NCBI GenBank assembly: GCA_038363925.1
Contig: JAQQWL010000013.1
Coordinates: 3,100,001-3,164,000 of the forward strand
Reading direction: 5' to 3'
DNA: 64,000 bases
Origin: Apiospora phragmitis
Lineage: Eukaryota > Ascomycota > Sordariomycetes > Amphisphaeriales > Apiosporaceae
Shown: piece by piece, positions 10,443 through 23,080 of the stretch
How positions within the stretch are numbered: position 1 is the first letter of the stretch
Layout: the number at the start of each line of letters is the position of its first letter
The notes under the pieces: model-generated
What the model saw: only the letters and a program-made list of their open reading frames with translations
Databases searched by the model: none
Told to the model about the DNA's origin: nothing
Program-made: the position numbers and the translations under genes

Positions 10443-13400
10443 GACGGGCGTCGTAGTCTGGGACTACTACTGGCTTATGCTGCTCCGGGCCAATGTGGTG
10501 GTCGTGGTAGTATAGCAAGTATGTATCAACGAGTCGGGGAGGCAGCAACAGTAATGGGGCGGCGGCACCTGGCCACACGGGGGTTCATGCGGAATCGAAA
10601 AGGGCGCGCGGGGCGGTCGTCTTTGCGGACGCGGGGGCGGGCAGTGGAAAGAGATATGGCCAAACGTTCTCTTCTCTTCACGTCCGTTGAACAGGTCTTG
10701 GCTTCATCAACTCTCCCATATCTTTCAAGCGACGCTGATCAAGACCCAAGAGGATCTCCTGGCAGTGGACGGCACGTCCTTCTAATAAGGCACGAGAGGA
10801 TGCATGCAAGTTAGAGTTGTCGAGGTACTTAGGTACAGTACCATGCGAGGCACAAAAAGAAGGTGTGCTTGGCGAACAGGGGGGCCCATAACGACTGCTA
10901 CGCTACACTACAAGTAGTAGGGAGCACCGTTTGTGGAGACTTGAGACTTATGAGAAAAGAGCACTCTTACGGCAGAACATGCCGCAGAGAGTGTGAGGGC
11001 TGCTGTCCCGAAGGCTGGCAAGCTGGCGACAGAGACCCAGGCTAGTTTCTGGGAGCAAAGAGGATATTGCCGTCAAGCCGTGCATCTTCCCTTGCGACCC
11101 ACGGACCGACGATCGTCCAGAAGCTACTCCGTATAACGAGGTATGTATATTAACACCAGGCTTTTCGAGTCAAGCTGACAACCTGGAGAGAGATGACAGG
11201 AACTCGTTTCTCCAATTGGCCGCTAGGGATAGCCCCCAGGGCGCTACGCGAACGAACGACGTAACTACGTGCATCCTGACCAGGTTCTTTCTTTGCTTCT
11301 GTTGGTGAGCGGGTGAGCGAGTCAGTGAGGCACTTTCCCTCTCTCTTAAAGCTGCCGAAGCAGGACAGTGAAACCTGATGGTCGTGTGCACCTGAAGCTG
11401 GAGAAGTTCGTCATTGTCTTGCTTTTGCCGTTATCGTGGCCCCCGCCCCCTCTTCAACACGAGCGACTTGCCGTCTGCCGGACGAGCAGGTGGGCGGAGA
11501 TTGGTGATTTCAGGCGTGTATAGGCTGGCCCGCAAGCAGCTCCGGAGGGGGGAAAGAAGCAAATGGTTACTGTACAGTCGCCTCGACGAGCGGAACTTTT
11601 TTATTCCGTGGCACCCAGCCCGGGAAGGAAACCCGAATTGCAGAATTGTGCTCATACCGTCAGTCTCAACTGCAGGTCAAAAGCAACAATAGCTAGGTCC
11701 GGCCGGATATTGTGCAGACGATGTGATAGCTCGACCGTATCGCTGGTGTAACCTCAAGGTAGGTTCACTTAACCTACAGGGGGTTTATTCTGTGGGTGGA
11801 TAATTCTAGAACGCTGAAACACTAACCCACTCCCATCCGCTGTCAGCAACCCACGGTCCCCCTCGATAGTAGTTGTTTTTGGGGGAGGTTTCCGTCGAGC
11901 TGGGATCCCAGACAGGAACAGTCGAGTTAAAGATGCAATTCCGCGTTTGCTCAAGTCGCAGAAGGCTGGGTAACGAGGGGGGTCCAAGCTCGACGGGCGG
12001 GAAGAGCTCCGAAGGTGTTTTGCCGAATGGGGTATTCAGCTCACGCAACGAAACAATGTTTGGAGATCGAGGGGATGGTAGCGGGGCCGATCCCGCGATG
12101 GACGGCTATGCTACGAAACATGCCTGGGCCATTTCAGTCTGAGATAGAGGGCAAAAGAAAGAGCGTTAAATGTTTCTTCTGGTGGGAGAGCGGATGATGA
12201 TATGTATAGTGACTAACCTTATCGAAAGGGAGTCAAAGTCTAAGCGACGCACACGGAGAAACTGTTGCTGCACGTGTGGACAGGGTGCTGCTGGTGGTCG
12301 CTGCACTCAAGGCGCCCCCAGTCAGCCCAGTCTGGATACAGATGCAGATACGACGATGTGGTCGCTGGCGGCCAGCAAATCAAAGTCTTGAACGCATATA
12401 CCAGGATGTTGATGAATGCCCCACCGCGCCCTCGGACCTGGCGATACAGATTGGGATTGATAATCGCGCACAGGGCGAGGGCCATGACCAGGTTTGCGAC
12501 TTGTTTTTTCTTTTTTAACTCATCGTTCATTTTGCCGTTTATCTGTTTGGTTTATGTTATATCAGAACTCGCATATCGTGTCTGGATGCTGAAATGCCAG
12601 GGCTCGTTTCGACCTCGATGCGACTCTGCATCGGAAATGAAAACCCAGGCTTCTGGGTGCGCTAGAGAAGATAGAGAACGGGAAAGATAGACGGTTCCTT
12701 CGTATTGTCAGGGGAAACGTGCAGATCTTGGATTATTGTAAGAATGACAGAGGGCTTGGGTTGTATTTGGCCCAGTGAACTCCCTCACGGACTGTCCCGG
12801 TTGAGTGGGAGACTTCTGCAAGGACGTGCGAAGAGGAACGGCGCAATTACAATCACATATCATATCACACCACACATATACGTATATTGCGAGGGATGCG
12901 ACCGTCGACAGCAGCACGTCAGCGGCGTGCTGTTCGTAATTGATGTTAAGTGAAAAGGAAAAGCGAAAAGAAAAACCCTAGGCAATTGCGGCAAAGCCCA
13001 ATTGGCCAATCAGAGAATGGCTTGCCATGGCCCGGCGTTTTGTCCGGTCTCAAGATTCACAGAGCCCCCAAGTCATGTGCAACGGGCAACGGCGCGAGAC
13101 TACGAGAAACTCAAGGGCTGACCGAAAAGCACATTCCTCCTTCTCGCAACCGAGACGTATGCTAATAAATAAACCGGCCGCCGGAAGACTGTGTCCAGAT
13201 ATCCATCGTGATGGATTGCCGAACACGGCTCCGGCGCCAGACGCTCGGTCCCGCGCACTAAAGGATGGCCGTTGTAGCGGTCGCAACGTTCTTGGTTAGG
13301 TCATCATCCACTACGTCATCACCACCCCCATAGCCGGCGTCGGTCGGTCGGCTAAGTAAAGTATGGATCGCAGTGCGACATCCGAAGAGGTAAGTATCTA

Positions 13401-13534
13401 CGTAGGTTGGCAATCATCGCTTTCTCGTAAACTCGTAGACCATCTTGCCCGCTCCCCAGATGCTTGACTTTAAAAGCTCGGCGTGTTTCTGGCCTTGGCG
13501 AATTCGATCCACCTAACCATTCAAGGGAGAGACC
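10443..13534. other. Long divergent intergenic region, 3.1 kb, no gene seen
   Basis: Lies between the start of the rhodopsin-domain gene (-) and the start of the DHA1 exporter (+). It contains the palindrome-like motif TACTCCGTA at 11125-11133. Open frames of 60-140 codons have no recognisable domain. It could hold unannotated 5' UTR or regulatory sites. Confidence 0.5.
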
Positions 13535-15262
13535 ATGGCTGTGATAAATCACGACGACAGCGACGACAGCCAGTCGACCACTCTCGAGGCCCAGCCAGAC
13601 GAGCATCTCCAACGGAACGCCAGCACCGCGAGCTGCCCCGTGACCAAGCAAGAGCACGATGGCCACCGCTGGTGCGGGTGTGACGGCGACGGGGACGACC
13701 CATCCGCGCTCGCGAGCGGCCGGGACGAGGGCGGCCTGCAGCGGCTGGCCCTGCGCCGGACGCCCACGCGCGCCGACTCGGTCATCGCCCGGATCCGCTC
13801 GCGGCGGGTGCCGACCTTCACCCACCCGCTGACCCGGCAGAAGACGACGACGGACGCGCTCGTCGACTTCGACGGACCCGACGACCCCTACCACCCGCTC
13901 AACTGGGGCACCCACAAGAAGGTCAGCACCACGCTGCTCTACGGCCTCGTCACCATGACCGCCACCTGGGCCTCGTCGTCCTACTCGGCCGGCACCGCCG
14001 AGGTGGCCCGCGAGTTCGGCGTCGGCCGGCAGGTCGCCGTGCTGGGGTCCTCGCTGTTCCTGCTGGGGTTTGGGTTGGGGCCCCTGATGTGGGCGCCGCT
14101 GTCCGAGGTCTACGGCCGCCGCCTCGCCGTCTTGACGCCCATGTTCATCGCCATTTGCTTCTCCTTTGGCTCGGCCGTCGCCAAGGACCTGCAGACCCTG
14201 ATGATTACCCGCTTCTTCGGCGCCCTCTTCGCCTCGGCCCCCGTGACTAACACGGGCGGCGTCTTGGGCGACCTCTTCACCCCCGACTACCGGGGCATCG
14301 CCATGGCCGGGTACGCCATGGCCGTCGTAGGTGGTCCGACTGTCGGTCCCATCGTCTCGGCCGCCGTCGTGCAGGTACCCTACCTCGGCTGGCGGTGGAC
14401 CGAGTACCTGACCGGTATTCTGCAGGCCGTCGTGCTGCTGATGGCGCTCATCTTCATCGACGAGTCGTACCCGCCCGCGCTGCTCGTGGCCAAGGCGCGG
14501 CGCCTGCGGCACGAGACGGGCAACTGGGCCCTGCACGCCAAGTTCGAGGAGTGGGACGTGAGCGTCAAGGAGCTGGCGCGCAAGTTCCTGGTCCGCCCCC
14601 TGCAGCTGCTGTGCACGCCCATCTGCCTGCTGGTGGCGCTGTACGCGAGTTTTTGCTACGGCATCCTCTACATGCAGCTCGGCGCCATCCCCTACATCTT
14701 CGGCGAGCTGCGCGGCTGGTCGCCCCTGGTGAGCGAGCTGCCCTTCCTGGCCATCCTGCTCGGCTCGATCACAGGCGCCGTGATCAACATCCTCAACCAG
14801 CTGCAGTACAACCGCGCCTACCGCGCCAACGGGCGCCGCGCCGTGCCGGAGCGGCGGCTGCCGCCCATGATGCTGGGCTCGGTGCTGTTCGCGTCGTCGC
14901 TGTTCCTGACGGGCTGGACGGCGACGCCGGGGTACCACTGGATCGTGCCCGTCGTGGGTTTATATCTGGCGGGCACGGGGTTCAACACCATCTTCCAGGC
15001 CGCCCTCAATTATCTGGTCGACACGTTCCAGGCCTACGCGGCCAGCGCCGTCGCGGCCAACACGTTCCTCCGCAGCTGCTTCGCCGCGGCCTTCCCGCTC
15101 GTCGTGTCGCCACTTTATCATAATATCGGGGTCGGACCCGGGCAGAGCATTTTCGCGGGGTTTGCTTGTTTGTTGGTGCCGGTGCCGTTTGTGTTTTATG
15201 CGTATGGGCGGCGCATCCGGGCGGCGAGCAAGTGGAGCAAGGGGAGTGTGTACGATGACTGA
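13535..15262 (+). CDS. MFS multidrug exporter, DHA1 family (12 TM)
   Basis: Proton-driven plasma-membrane efflux pump of the polyamine/drug type, 575 residues and unbroken, with no intron. Residues 1-120 are a hydrophilic tail. DPYHPLNWGTHKK is the conserved entry to TM1. LMWAPLSEVYGRRLAVL is the signature loop between TM2 and TM3. ITRFFGALFASAPVTNTGG and GWRWTEYLTGILQ are the family-typical TM4 to TM6 segments. The C half begins about residue 345 (RPLQLLCTPICLLVALYAS), and ALNYLVDTFQAYAASAVAANTFLRS is the conserved TM11 stretch. Family knowledge allows drugs, polyamines or fungal metabolites as substrates; the sequence does not decide. The long upstream region suggests complex regulation. 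A 528-codon open frame on the opposite strand is a GC-rich shadow. Confidence 0.92.
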   Translation: MAVINHDDSDDSQSTTLEAQPDEHLQRNASTASCPVTKQEHDGHRWCGCDGDGDDPSALASGRDEGGLQRLALRRTPTRADSVIARIRSRRVPTFTHPLTRQKTTTDALVDFDGPDDPYHPLNWGTHKKVSTTLLYGLVTMTATWASSSYSAGTAEVAREFGVGRQVAVLGSSLFLLGFGLGPLMWAPLSEVYGRRLAVLTPMFIAICFSFGSAVAKDLQTLMITRFFGALFASAPVTNTGGVLGDLFTPDYRGIAMAGYAMAVVGGPTVGPIVSAAVVQVPYLGWRWTEYLTGILQAVVLLMALIFIDESYPPALLVAKARRLRHETGNWALHAKFEEWDVSVKELARKFLVRPLQLLCTPICLLVALYASFCYGILYMQLGAIPYIFGELRGWSPLVSELPFLAILLGSITGAVINILNQLQYNRAYRANGRRAVPERRLPPMMLGSVLFASSLFLTGWTATPGYHWIVPVVGLYLAGTGFNTIFQAALNYLVDTFQAYAASAVAANTFLRSCFAAAFPLVVSPLYHNIGVGPGQSIFAGFACLLVPVPFVFYAYGRRIRAASKWSKGSVYDD

Positions 15263-17151
15263 TGTGGACTTGGACTTGATTTTGCTAAGCCAAAAAATTG
15301 TTTGATTGATTTATAACGGAAAAAAGGCCTGACCATAGCATAGCATGCGTGAAACTCAAGATCAGAAATTAATAATAATGATACATCTCAAACTGCCAGG
15401 GCCGTGAGTGAGACATTTGGTTATTACCTGGAGTCAGGTTGAGACCTCATATCTGATTGCATGTCGATTGGGCAGCTACATAACTTTGAGCTTGTTTGTA
15501 CGAGTTGAGCGGCAATGTCCTCAACCATCGTTTATTCAGTCATTAATGGTTCTTTACTCTACCGAGATTGAGCGAACGATTATCTTACTTGGAGTCCGGT
15601 TGAGACCTCGCATCTATTCGCAATTACATGGTAATTGCCCAGAGCTTCGTTATACGAGTCGAGTGGGATTGTCCCTCTCAACAGCAGACAAGTTCAATCG
15701 TCAATTGCTTCACTCTATCGACATAGAGCGGAAGATGCTGAGGGTTTCGACGGACTCCATCAGATATGTTGGAAGGAGTTGACATGGAAGGTTGGAGATG
15801 TCTATCAGGTAGGTGCCCCACCATTGGCTTCCTCGGACACTGGCAGATCCATACACCGAGCGCCTCAGACATCGTGGATCAACCACATATTACCTATACA
15901 TGGAACGGGCAGCTTGATTGAAGATGCCCAGACGAAATGCATGGAGATAAGGAAAACCACACGTATCTCTTCCGATCGAGTCACGATACAGGTCCATCAC
16001 CGCTCTCTCTCAATGGGGCTGTATCTGCAGAGAATACCCATTTCGGAAGTGGGTATCCGCGCAAAGTCGCAAAGAGACCTGAATGTACGAAATTTGTTGA
16101 AATGCACGAAATATCGGTAAGAGGCGCGCGCGAGGCTTACTACTAATTAGATAGTAGTACATAGAAAGAAACCATGACTTTTCCACAAGTGATGCGTTTG
16201 CATATGGAGTCGGGGGACACGAGGTAAGGAGCATCGTTGCATCGAGCATTTCCGCTTTGCTGCTTTGCTAGAGCAACCAGCCAGTTGGCCGAGTTGGTTC
16301 AGTGCTTAAGTGGGGGGAGCTTGGGGGAGTGGAAGCTCACTACGGAGTATCGACCGCCTATTTCTGCAAGACATATTGTTGATCTGCAGACGGCGAGAAA
16401 ATCGATCAGGACGGAGAAATAAAAAGAGCTAAGATAGAAGACGGAGGGGCATCGACATACAAGTGCATTTGGTCCAATTGATTGCAGCCTAAGGGCGGGA
16501 ACTGCGAGAATGAAATTGAGAGAGAAGGATTGAATCCCGCGGGCGGTGCAAGCAGTGAAACTACGGGCGGGCTGTTGGTGACGGGCACTAGCCTTTTAGG
16601 TCACACTCGGTTTCTTGACTCTTGCGCCTCGCGATGTTACGCGCCGAGTGGATGTTGTCCGGCCAACGCGCACCTGCTCAAGAAAACAAGAATATCCAAC
16701 AAAGCTCCCCTCTCCGCTCCCCGCGGAAAGACATCGACATACATCTATGTACCTGCAGCTGCCTGCCTGGAGAAAGGACATCAATTGACCGGGAAAACCA
16801 CGTTGGCATTTCTTGCATAGAATATCCATCCATTGAACTAGAACTTCGTCATTTTCCTTCTTTGGTTTTGTTTCCCTTTTCCCACCCCATTCTCCGTTCC
16901 AATTACTTGCATTGATCTATTGATACGCGTACCGACCGACACTTGCGGTACAGCTGAATTGGTCCGGAATCTGGGAGATACCCACACCCATTCCACCTTA
17001 ATCGAAGCCCAGCAGCGCCCAACACTTGGATCAATCGGAAGAGCGTTCATCGGCGCATTCTTGGAAAGCCTCACAGCTAGGAATTCGCTGTCGCACTTGC
17101 AGCCGCCCCAACATTCTCGCAGCGCCCCGTCGCTGAATCAGAACCGTTGCC
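15263..17151. other. Intergenic, 1.9 kb, with an imperfect duplication
   Basis: Contains the 3' flank of the exporter, a pair of diverged ~160-bp repeats at 15421-15737, one TACGGAGTA motif at 16341-16349 and the promoter of the chitin synthase gene. No protein family recognised. Confidence 0.5.
15421..15737. repeat. Imperfect tandem duplication, two units of about 160 bp
   Basis: The first unit (about 15421-15579) and second (about 15580-15737) share blocks in the same order: GGAGTC(A/C)GGTTGAGACCTC, then TACGAGT(T/C)GAG(C/T)GGSAWTGTCC, then ACTCTA(C/T)CGA followed by AGCG(A)A. Identity is moderate with small indels, so the duplication is old. No function inferred. Confidence 0.7.
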
Positions 17152-20100
17152 ATGGACGGTCGGCCGCCGGATTATTCCTACGGGAACTACGACGATGACC
17201 TAGATCAAACTCCCACAGGCGGCAGTGGCGTGAGATTGCTCACGTCCATGGAGGAGCCCTCGCCAGAGCCACGTCCGTATGTAATCCCCCAGATCACTTT
17301 ACCCTCCCCATCGTACTTGCAAGCCTCGTCTGCATTGCAAAGTCGGCAGCAAGTCGAAGGCGCCAGCAACAACTCGTCCGCAGTGGCAATCAGAACGCCC
17401 GAGCATTTCGACAGGCTCAGGAAGCAAGAAGAAGCTCCAACACCCAAGCGTGTGTCCTTCGCAGAAACAGCTGGCGATGACAACAAGAACAACAACAACA
17501 CCAAGGCTTTCAAGCGCAAGTACCCGGTCAAATCCAAGCGGACGCCGACTGTGAAGTTGCAAAGAAGGAACCGTTTCTCCAAGGTCGCCGACGCAAACAT
17601 CGCGCCAAATCTGCCGACCATACCAGAGGGACCTTCACCTAGAAGAGCCTCACTCCGCGGCAGCAAGCCACCCAGTGGTGGACGAAGCTTGACCGCGAAA
17701 CAAGACCAATCCTCCAGCACCAACGCGAACTCACACAAGTCTCCCAATAGTATCCGACCGACACCCCAACGATCATACGCACCGTCATCATACGCACCGT
17801 CGTTTAATTCAGTCAGATCTTCCATAATTGACCCTCCACACATTCCCCCGCCGGAGCCATCCTACTACCACCCGCGCGACACGGGCTCGCCCACAAGACC
17901 TTGGACGCCCTCGAGGATGTCCACGACATCCGATTACAGTCGCGATTACAGCCGCCCGCCTCCTTCCAATGTACAGTACGAGCCCGTCGATATCAACGGC
18001 AGTCCTCGGCCGGGAACACCCGCCTCCAGGTACGGAGGGAGCCCCCGCAGACCCTTGCCGCCGGCACCGCTGTTTTCCGCCTCGGCCCAGGGCACCGCCT
18101 TCACGGCCGACGACGCCACCGTCAATATCCCCTCGATGGCGAGGACGACCCCTTTGGCGATGGCACAGACATAGGAGACCGTGGCTATGCACGCCACTCC
18201 TATGCCACGCAATCCCAATTCACGCTAAACGACGAGCCCGAGACACCCTTTGATGAGAAGGTGGAGCACTACGGACCAGCGCCCGACGGCCATCAGGAAC
18301 GTCGTGGCGTGCGCGCGCCCCAAGTCGTCAAGAAGGAGGTGCAGCTGATCAACGGCGAGCTGGTGCTGGAATGCAAGATCCCGACGATTCTGTACAGCTT
18401 CTTACCCCGGCGCGACGAGATCGAGTTCACGCACATGCGATACACGGCCGTCACCTGCGACCCCGACGACTTTGTCGAGAGGGGGTACAAGCTGCGACAG
18501 AATATCGGAAAGACCCTCCGAGAAACCGAGCTATTCATCTGCGTCACCATGTACAACGAAGATGAGATTGGTTTCACGCGCACGATGCACGCCGTGATGA
18601 AGAACATCAGCCATTTCTGTGGCCGTAATAAGTCGCGAACTTGGGGTGAGACGGGCTGGCAGAAGATTGTGGTGGCCATTGTGTCGGATGGTCGAGAGAA
18701 GATCCACCCCAGAACCTTGGACGCCTTGGCCGCCATGGGGGTGTACCAGCACGGCATTGCCAAGAACTACGTCAACCAGAAGGCCGTCCAGGCCCACGTC
18801 TACGAATACACGACCCAAGTCTCGCTCGACTCGGACCTGAAGTTCAAGGGTGCCGAGAAGGGTATCGTGCCCTGCCAGCTGATTTTCTGCCTCAAGGAAA
18901 AGAACCAGAAAAAGCTGAACTCGCACCGCTGGTTCTTCAACGCGCTCGGCAAGGCCCTCAACCCCAACGTGTGTATCCTTCTCGACGTCGGTACCAAGCC
19001 AGGTAACAACTCGCTGTACCACCTCTGGAAGGCCTTCGACACCGACTCGACCGTCGCGGGGGCCTGCGGCGAGATCAAGGCGATGAAGGGCAAGTTTGGC
19101 TTGTCGCTGCTGAACCCGCTGGTGGCCTCGCAGAACTTTGAGTACAAGATGTCCAACATCCTGGACAAGCCCTTGGAGTCCGTCTTCGGCTACATAACAG
19201 TGTTGCCGGGTGCTTTGAGTGCGTACCGCTACCATGCGCTGCAGAATGACGAGACGGGACACGGGCCGCTCAGCCAGTACTTCAAGGGCGAGACGCTGCA
19301 CGGCCAGCACGCCGACGTCTTCACGGCCAACATGTACCTGGCCGAAGATCGTATCCTGTGCTGGGAGCTCGTGGCCAAGAGGAGCGAAAGATGGGTCTTG
19401 AAGTACGTCAAAGGGTGTACTGGTGAGACCGATGTTCCTGGTAAGTGATTTGATTTTGTCTGTCTTTCCTCACTCTGTTCTGTTTGCTAATGCCCCGACC
19501 AGACAGCGTCCCCGAGTTCATCTCGCAGCGTCGTCGATGGCTGAACGGTGCCTTCTTCGCCGCCGTCTACTCGCTTGTCCATTTCAAGCAAATATGGACC
19601 ACCGATCACACGCTGGCGCGCAAGGTGCTTCTCCACATCGAGTTCTTGTACCAGTTCCTGCAGCTTCTGTTCACCTACTTCTCCCTGGCCAACTTCTATC
19701 TGACCTTCTACTTCATTGCCGGTGGTATTGCCGACCCGAAAATGGACCCATTCGGCCACAAGATCGGACTGTACATCTTCACCATTCTGCGCTACAGCTG
19801 CGTCCTGCTCATTGCCATGCAATTTATCATCTCGCTGGGCAATCGACCGCAGGGTGCCAAGAAACTGTACTTGGTCAGCATGATCGTCTACGGCATCATC
19901 ATGTTCTACACCATCTTCGCGTCCATCTACATCGTGGTGAAGCAGCTCACGGAGAAGGATCAAGAATTGACCATCGGGAACAACGTCTTCACCAACATGA
20001 TCGTGTCCATGGCCTCGACGACGGGTCTGTACTTCCTCATGTCGTTCCTCTACCTGGACCCCTGGCACATGATCACCTCGTCGGCGCAGTACTTCATGCT

Positions 20101-20667
20101 GCTTCCCAGTTACATCTGCACGCTCCAGGTCTACGCCTTCTGCAACACGCACGACGTGACATGGGGCACCAAGGGCGACAACGTGATGAAGACAGACCTC
20201 GGTGGCGCCATCGGTAAAGACGGCAAGGTCGAGCTGGAGATGCCGTCGGAACAGCTGGACATCGACTCCGGGTACGACGAGGCGCTGCGGAACCTGCGGG
20301 ACCGCGTCGAGGTGCCCGAGTCGGAGCTGAGCGAGGCGCAGATGCAGGAGGACTACTACAAGTCGGTGCGGACGTACATGGTGGTGTCGTGGATGATCGC
20401 CAACGCGATCCTGGCCATGGCGGTGAGCGAGACGTACGGAAGCAGCGGAATCGGCGATAACTTCTACCTGCGGTTCATCTTGTGGTCGGTGGCCAGCTTG
20501 GCGCTGTTCCGCGCCTTGGGGAGTGGCACGTTCGCGCTCATCGAGGTCGTCAACATGGTGGTCGAGGGCGGGTGCGGATGAGCATCAAGGTGCCGCAGTG
20601 GATGGGCGGGTTCGGGGACAAGGTCAGCGAGAAGATGAGCAGTATCAGCAGCTCTGTCGGTCGCTGA
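17152..20667 (+). CDS. Chitin synthase (GT2, division 1, class I/II type)
   Basis: Polymerises UDP-GlcNAc into chitin at the plasma membrane. The start, [18 protein letters not shown], is followed by about 320 residues of Pro/Ser-rich cytoplasmic tail, then the catalytic core: [57 protein letters not shown], the catalytic AEDR, and after the intron [12 protein letters not shown], the QRRRW product-binding motif. A block of TM segments follows, ending [19 protein letters not shown] spacing and the [10 protein letters not shown] loop suggest class I or II rather than III. The intron is 19441-19502, with acceptor AG 19501-19502. Two one-base losses break the frame: in the C run 18129-18132 (atcccc needs one more C to give DGEDDPFG) and at about 20567-20572 ([11 protein letters not shown] expected). 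Both look like consensus errors. Confidence 0.92.
19441..19502 (+). other. Intron in chitin synthase gene
   Basis: GTAAGT donor, TGCTAAT branch site and CCAG acceptor; splicing gives [18 protein letters not shown], the continuous family motif. Confidence 0.92.
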
Positions 20668-22046
20668 TGATGATGTCTTTTATTTGACGGACGGAAATGA
20701 ATGAGGAAGGAGAGGTTTTGTGATACCCAGCAACGACAGGACCATGCATGCCTACGAAGAAAAAACGGTAAGCGGGGAAAAGACACCTTTTCCGACATTG
20801 AATAGGCAAGACGGAGTTTGGTTGATTTGGGAAGTTTTTCTTTTTCTTTTCTGCTTTGGAATTCGCTTGCATCCGTTTGCATCGACGTGTCACACGGCGA
20901 CAGACACGACGATACCCGATGCAGCGGATGAAGGATAGGATGAGGGATACGACACGCGAAACGATGGATTGAGAGAACACAAGGGACAGGATACGTACGA
21001 ACGATTGTTATGTGATGTAATGAATGGGGGGATAGCAAGCTGAGCTGCGTGTGGGATTAGTGGATGGATGAAATGATATCATGTACGGTTGTTTGTAAAT
21101 GTTGAATTGGAAATCGAATCGAATCGCCTAATACTAAAATTGACTTGACCTAGTGACTGACTTGACTGATGGGCTTGTAATAGGTCGTGATTTTCGTGAA
21201 AGGAATATGATATTGTCTGCTTGTGATTCAACAAAGACCAGCCAGACTTGCTGAGGGGTAGAGATGGACTCGTATAGAGATAGGGGATGAGGAGCTATGC
21301 GGTGATGGTCAGGCCGGTCCATTCTCTGTTATTATCATTGGGTGATGCTCGGCCTTCCGGCGTGGAGGAAGAACCGGGGTTGTTATTGGACTGTGGTCGG
21401 ATAGTTAGCTTCCTTGGTGTATACCATGAGAGAAGACAGTTGTTGAGGTACAGAGGTTGTAGGATTACATGTATAGTGGGATGATTGCTGATGACCGGCT
21501 ACCAAACCGTCCTGCTCTGATAACTCTCAAGGGGAACATGCACTTAATATCTTGCGTCAGGTCGCCTCGTAGCCGCTGGTGCTGCTGCCGAACTTTGAGT
21601 TATCTCGGCGCGGTATGAAGCATCTGGCACTCTATTGTACTATGTCGGTGTCAACTTGGCAATTGAAGGTAAGTGCTGTAGCGCCGCTCTACTTGTCTGA
21701 AAAGAGCAGTTCCGTTGCTTCGAGAACTGCTGATCTCTTGACTAGACAGGGAGTGTCATCTGATCTGGTAAACTTGTATAGCCAAGCAGCGCCATGACGG
21801 GGCAGAACATTAACATAATTATAGAATCAGATACAACTCAGTCGCTTGACTTAGGGATATATTGAGTATTAGGCTAGGAGAAGGAGTAGGAAAGGTACTG
21901 AACAGCGCCAAAATGATTCCTAATGCACCACGTCCACCGTAACCACCACCAGTAATATACTAGCCTTCCAGGGCAACTATCCTCACTTTACCTCTTATGG
22001 TCTCAATGGACCTACGTAGAGAAGAATCCCCTCAAACCCAACCGAC
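20668..22046. other. Intergenic, no gene seen
   Basis: Convergent 3' flanks of the chitin synthase gene and the secreted protein gene. Stop-rich in all frames. Confidence 0.55.
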
Positions 22047-23080
22047 TCATTGGCTCTTACCACCTTCCTTCTTCTCGGGGAAGATGGATGTCAGGGGAAT
22101 GGTGCAGCGGCGCCCCTTCCACATGCTGTCGTGCTTGTGGCACGCCGCGTCGCCCGGCACGTTGATGAAGAAGGCGCCCTGCTCGCTGCCGTCCCCCAGG
22201 CGGATCCACGTGTTGTCGTACTCGTCGCCGCCGGGTTTGGTGTAGCACGTGTTGCCCGGGTGGATCTGGACCGGGTACAGCCGCGAGTCGGAAAAAGTGT
22301 TCCAGTTGTCGCCCCAGTTGGGCCCCGGGCCGCAGTCGAGTTGGTGCGTCTCCTTGTCGAAGTGCGCGCTCGCGAAGTAGACGACGCGCGGGTTCGTCTG
22401 GAACTCGAGCGCGTTGCCGAACTTGATCACGGCCAGGGAGCCGTCCGTCTCGTGGTCCCACGGGTCCCTCCACGTGCCGGGCGACTTGCCGGGGCCCGGG
22501 TGGATGCGGATGGGGACGTGGTCGTGGTCGCCCCGGGCCTCGAGGTCGAGGTCGTCGGGGCTGTTTATGATGTTGTTGCGGTCGCCTGTGGACCACGGCG
22601 GCGGGACCTGATGCCGCGGTGGTACATCAAGCGACGACGACGACCGCACGGGGTTGACGCCGAGCGGCTCCGAGGCGTTGGGGAAGCCGGCGAGGTGGGC
22701 CCAGGGGCGACCAGTCCATCGTCTTCACGGGCCTGTCGCCGGGCAACTGACTGACGGGAGTAGTAGCAGGGGGGAGGAGAAGGAGGGGGAGTAGGGGCAG
22801 GAGGGCCAGGAGGGCCAGGATGGTGAGACCACCACGGAGCAGCCACGCAACAGGTGGTGGCCGCGGCGTCGGTCTGGCTCTCGGTCAAGTGAGACGGGAT
22901 CATATAGGCCGAGAAAGTCATAGTAGGATTCCACGAAGTAGCCACCCCCCAGGAGAAGGCAGTGCCGTCGGCTTGGCTCTCGTTCAAGTGAGGCGAGACC
23001 ATCGCGGGCGCTGCAGGGGCTGCCTGAGCAACAGAGGCGAGGCAGGCCACAGAGGCCAGTCTGCGGGTGGAAACCAACAT
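22047..23080 (-). CDS. Secreted protein of unknown function, frame-disrupted
   Basis: I do not recognise the family. The N terminus, MLVSTRRLASVACLASVAQA, is a good signal peptide. Residues about 25-85 hold two related ~33-residue repeats (HLNESQADGTAFSWGVA and HLTESQTDAAATTCCVA). A Pro-rich linker follows. The C-terminal domain, in another frame (22047 to about 22660), reads as a compact secreted fold with HVPIRIHPGPGKSPGTW, SLAVIKFGNALEFQ, DCGPGPNWGDNWNTF, GNTCYTKPGGDEYDNTW and DAACHKHDSMWKGRRC. The two halves are in different frames; at least one indel lies between about 22660 and 22790 (QLPGDRPVKTMDWSPL and AHLAGFPNASEPLGVN read well in neighbouring frames). It may be an effector or a wall-associated protein, but nothing in the sequence proves it. 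Confidence 0.65.
22832..23010 (-). repeat. Internal ~99-bp tandem duplication within the secreted protein gene
   Basis: Starts 99 bp apart at 22832 and 22931 (CCACG(G/A)AG(C/T)AGCCAC). Both contain TTGGCTCTCG-like text followed by TCAAGTGAGRCGRGA. It encodes the two 33-residue repeats. Confidence 0.7.

Noticed and set aside
12240..12530. 96-codon minus-strand open frame with a hydrophobic stretch
   Set aside because: No recognisable family, weak start context, no supporting splice structure.
13352..14938. 528-codon open frame on the minus strand
   Set aside because: Antisense to the DHA1 exporter; composition (Arg, Gly, His, Gln) is that of a GC-rich shadow frame and no family is visible.
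16286..16297. TGGCCGAGTTGG, like a tRNA A box
   Set aside because: No B box (GGTTCRANNCC) or cloverleaf downstream.
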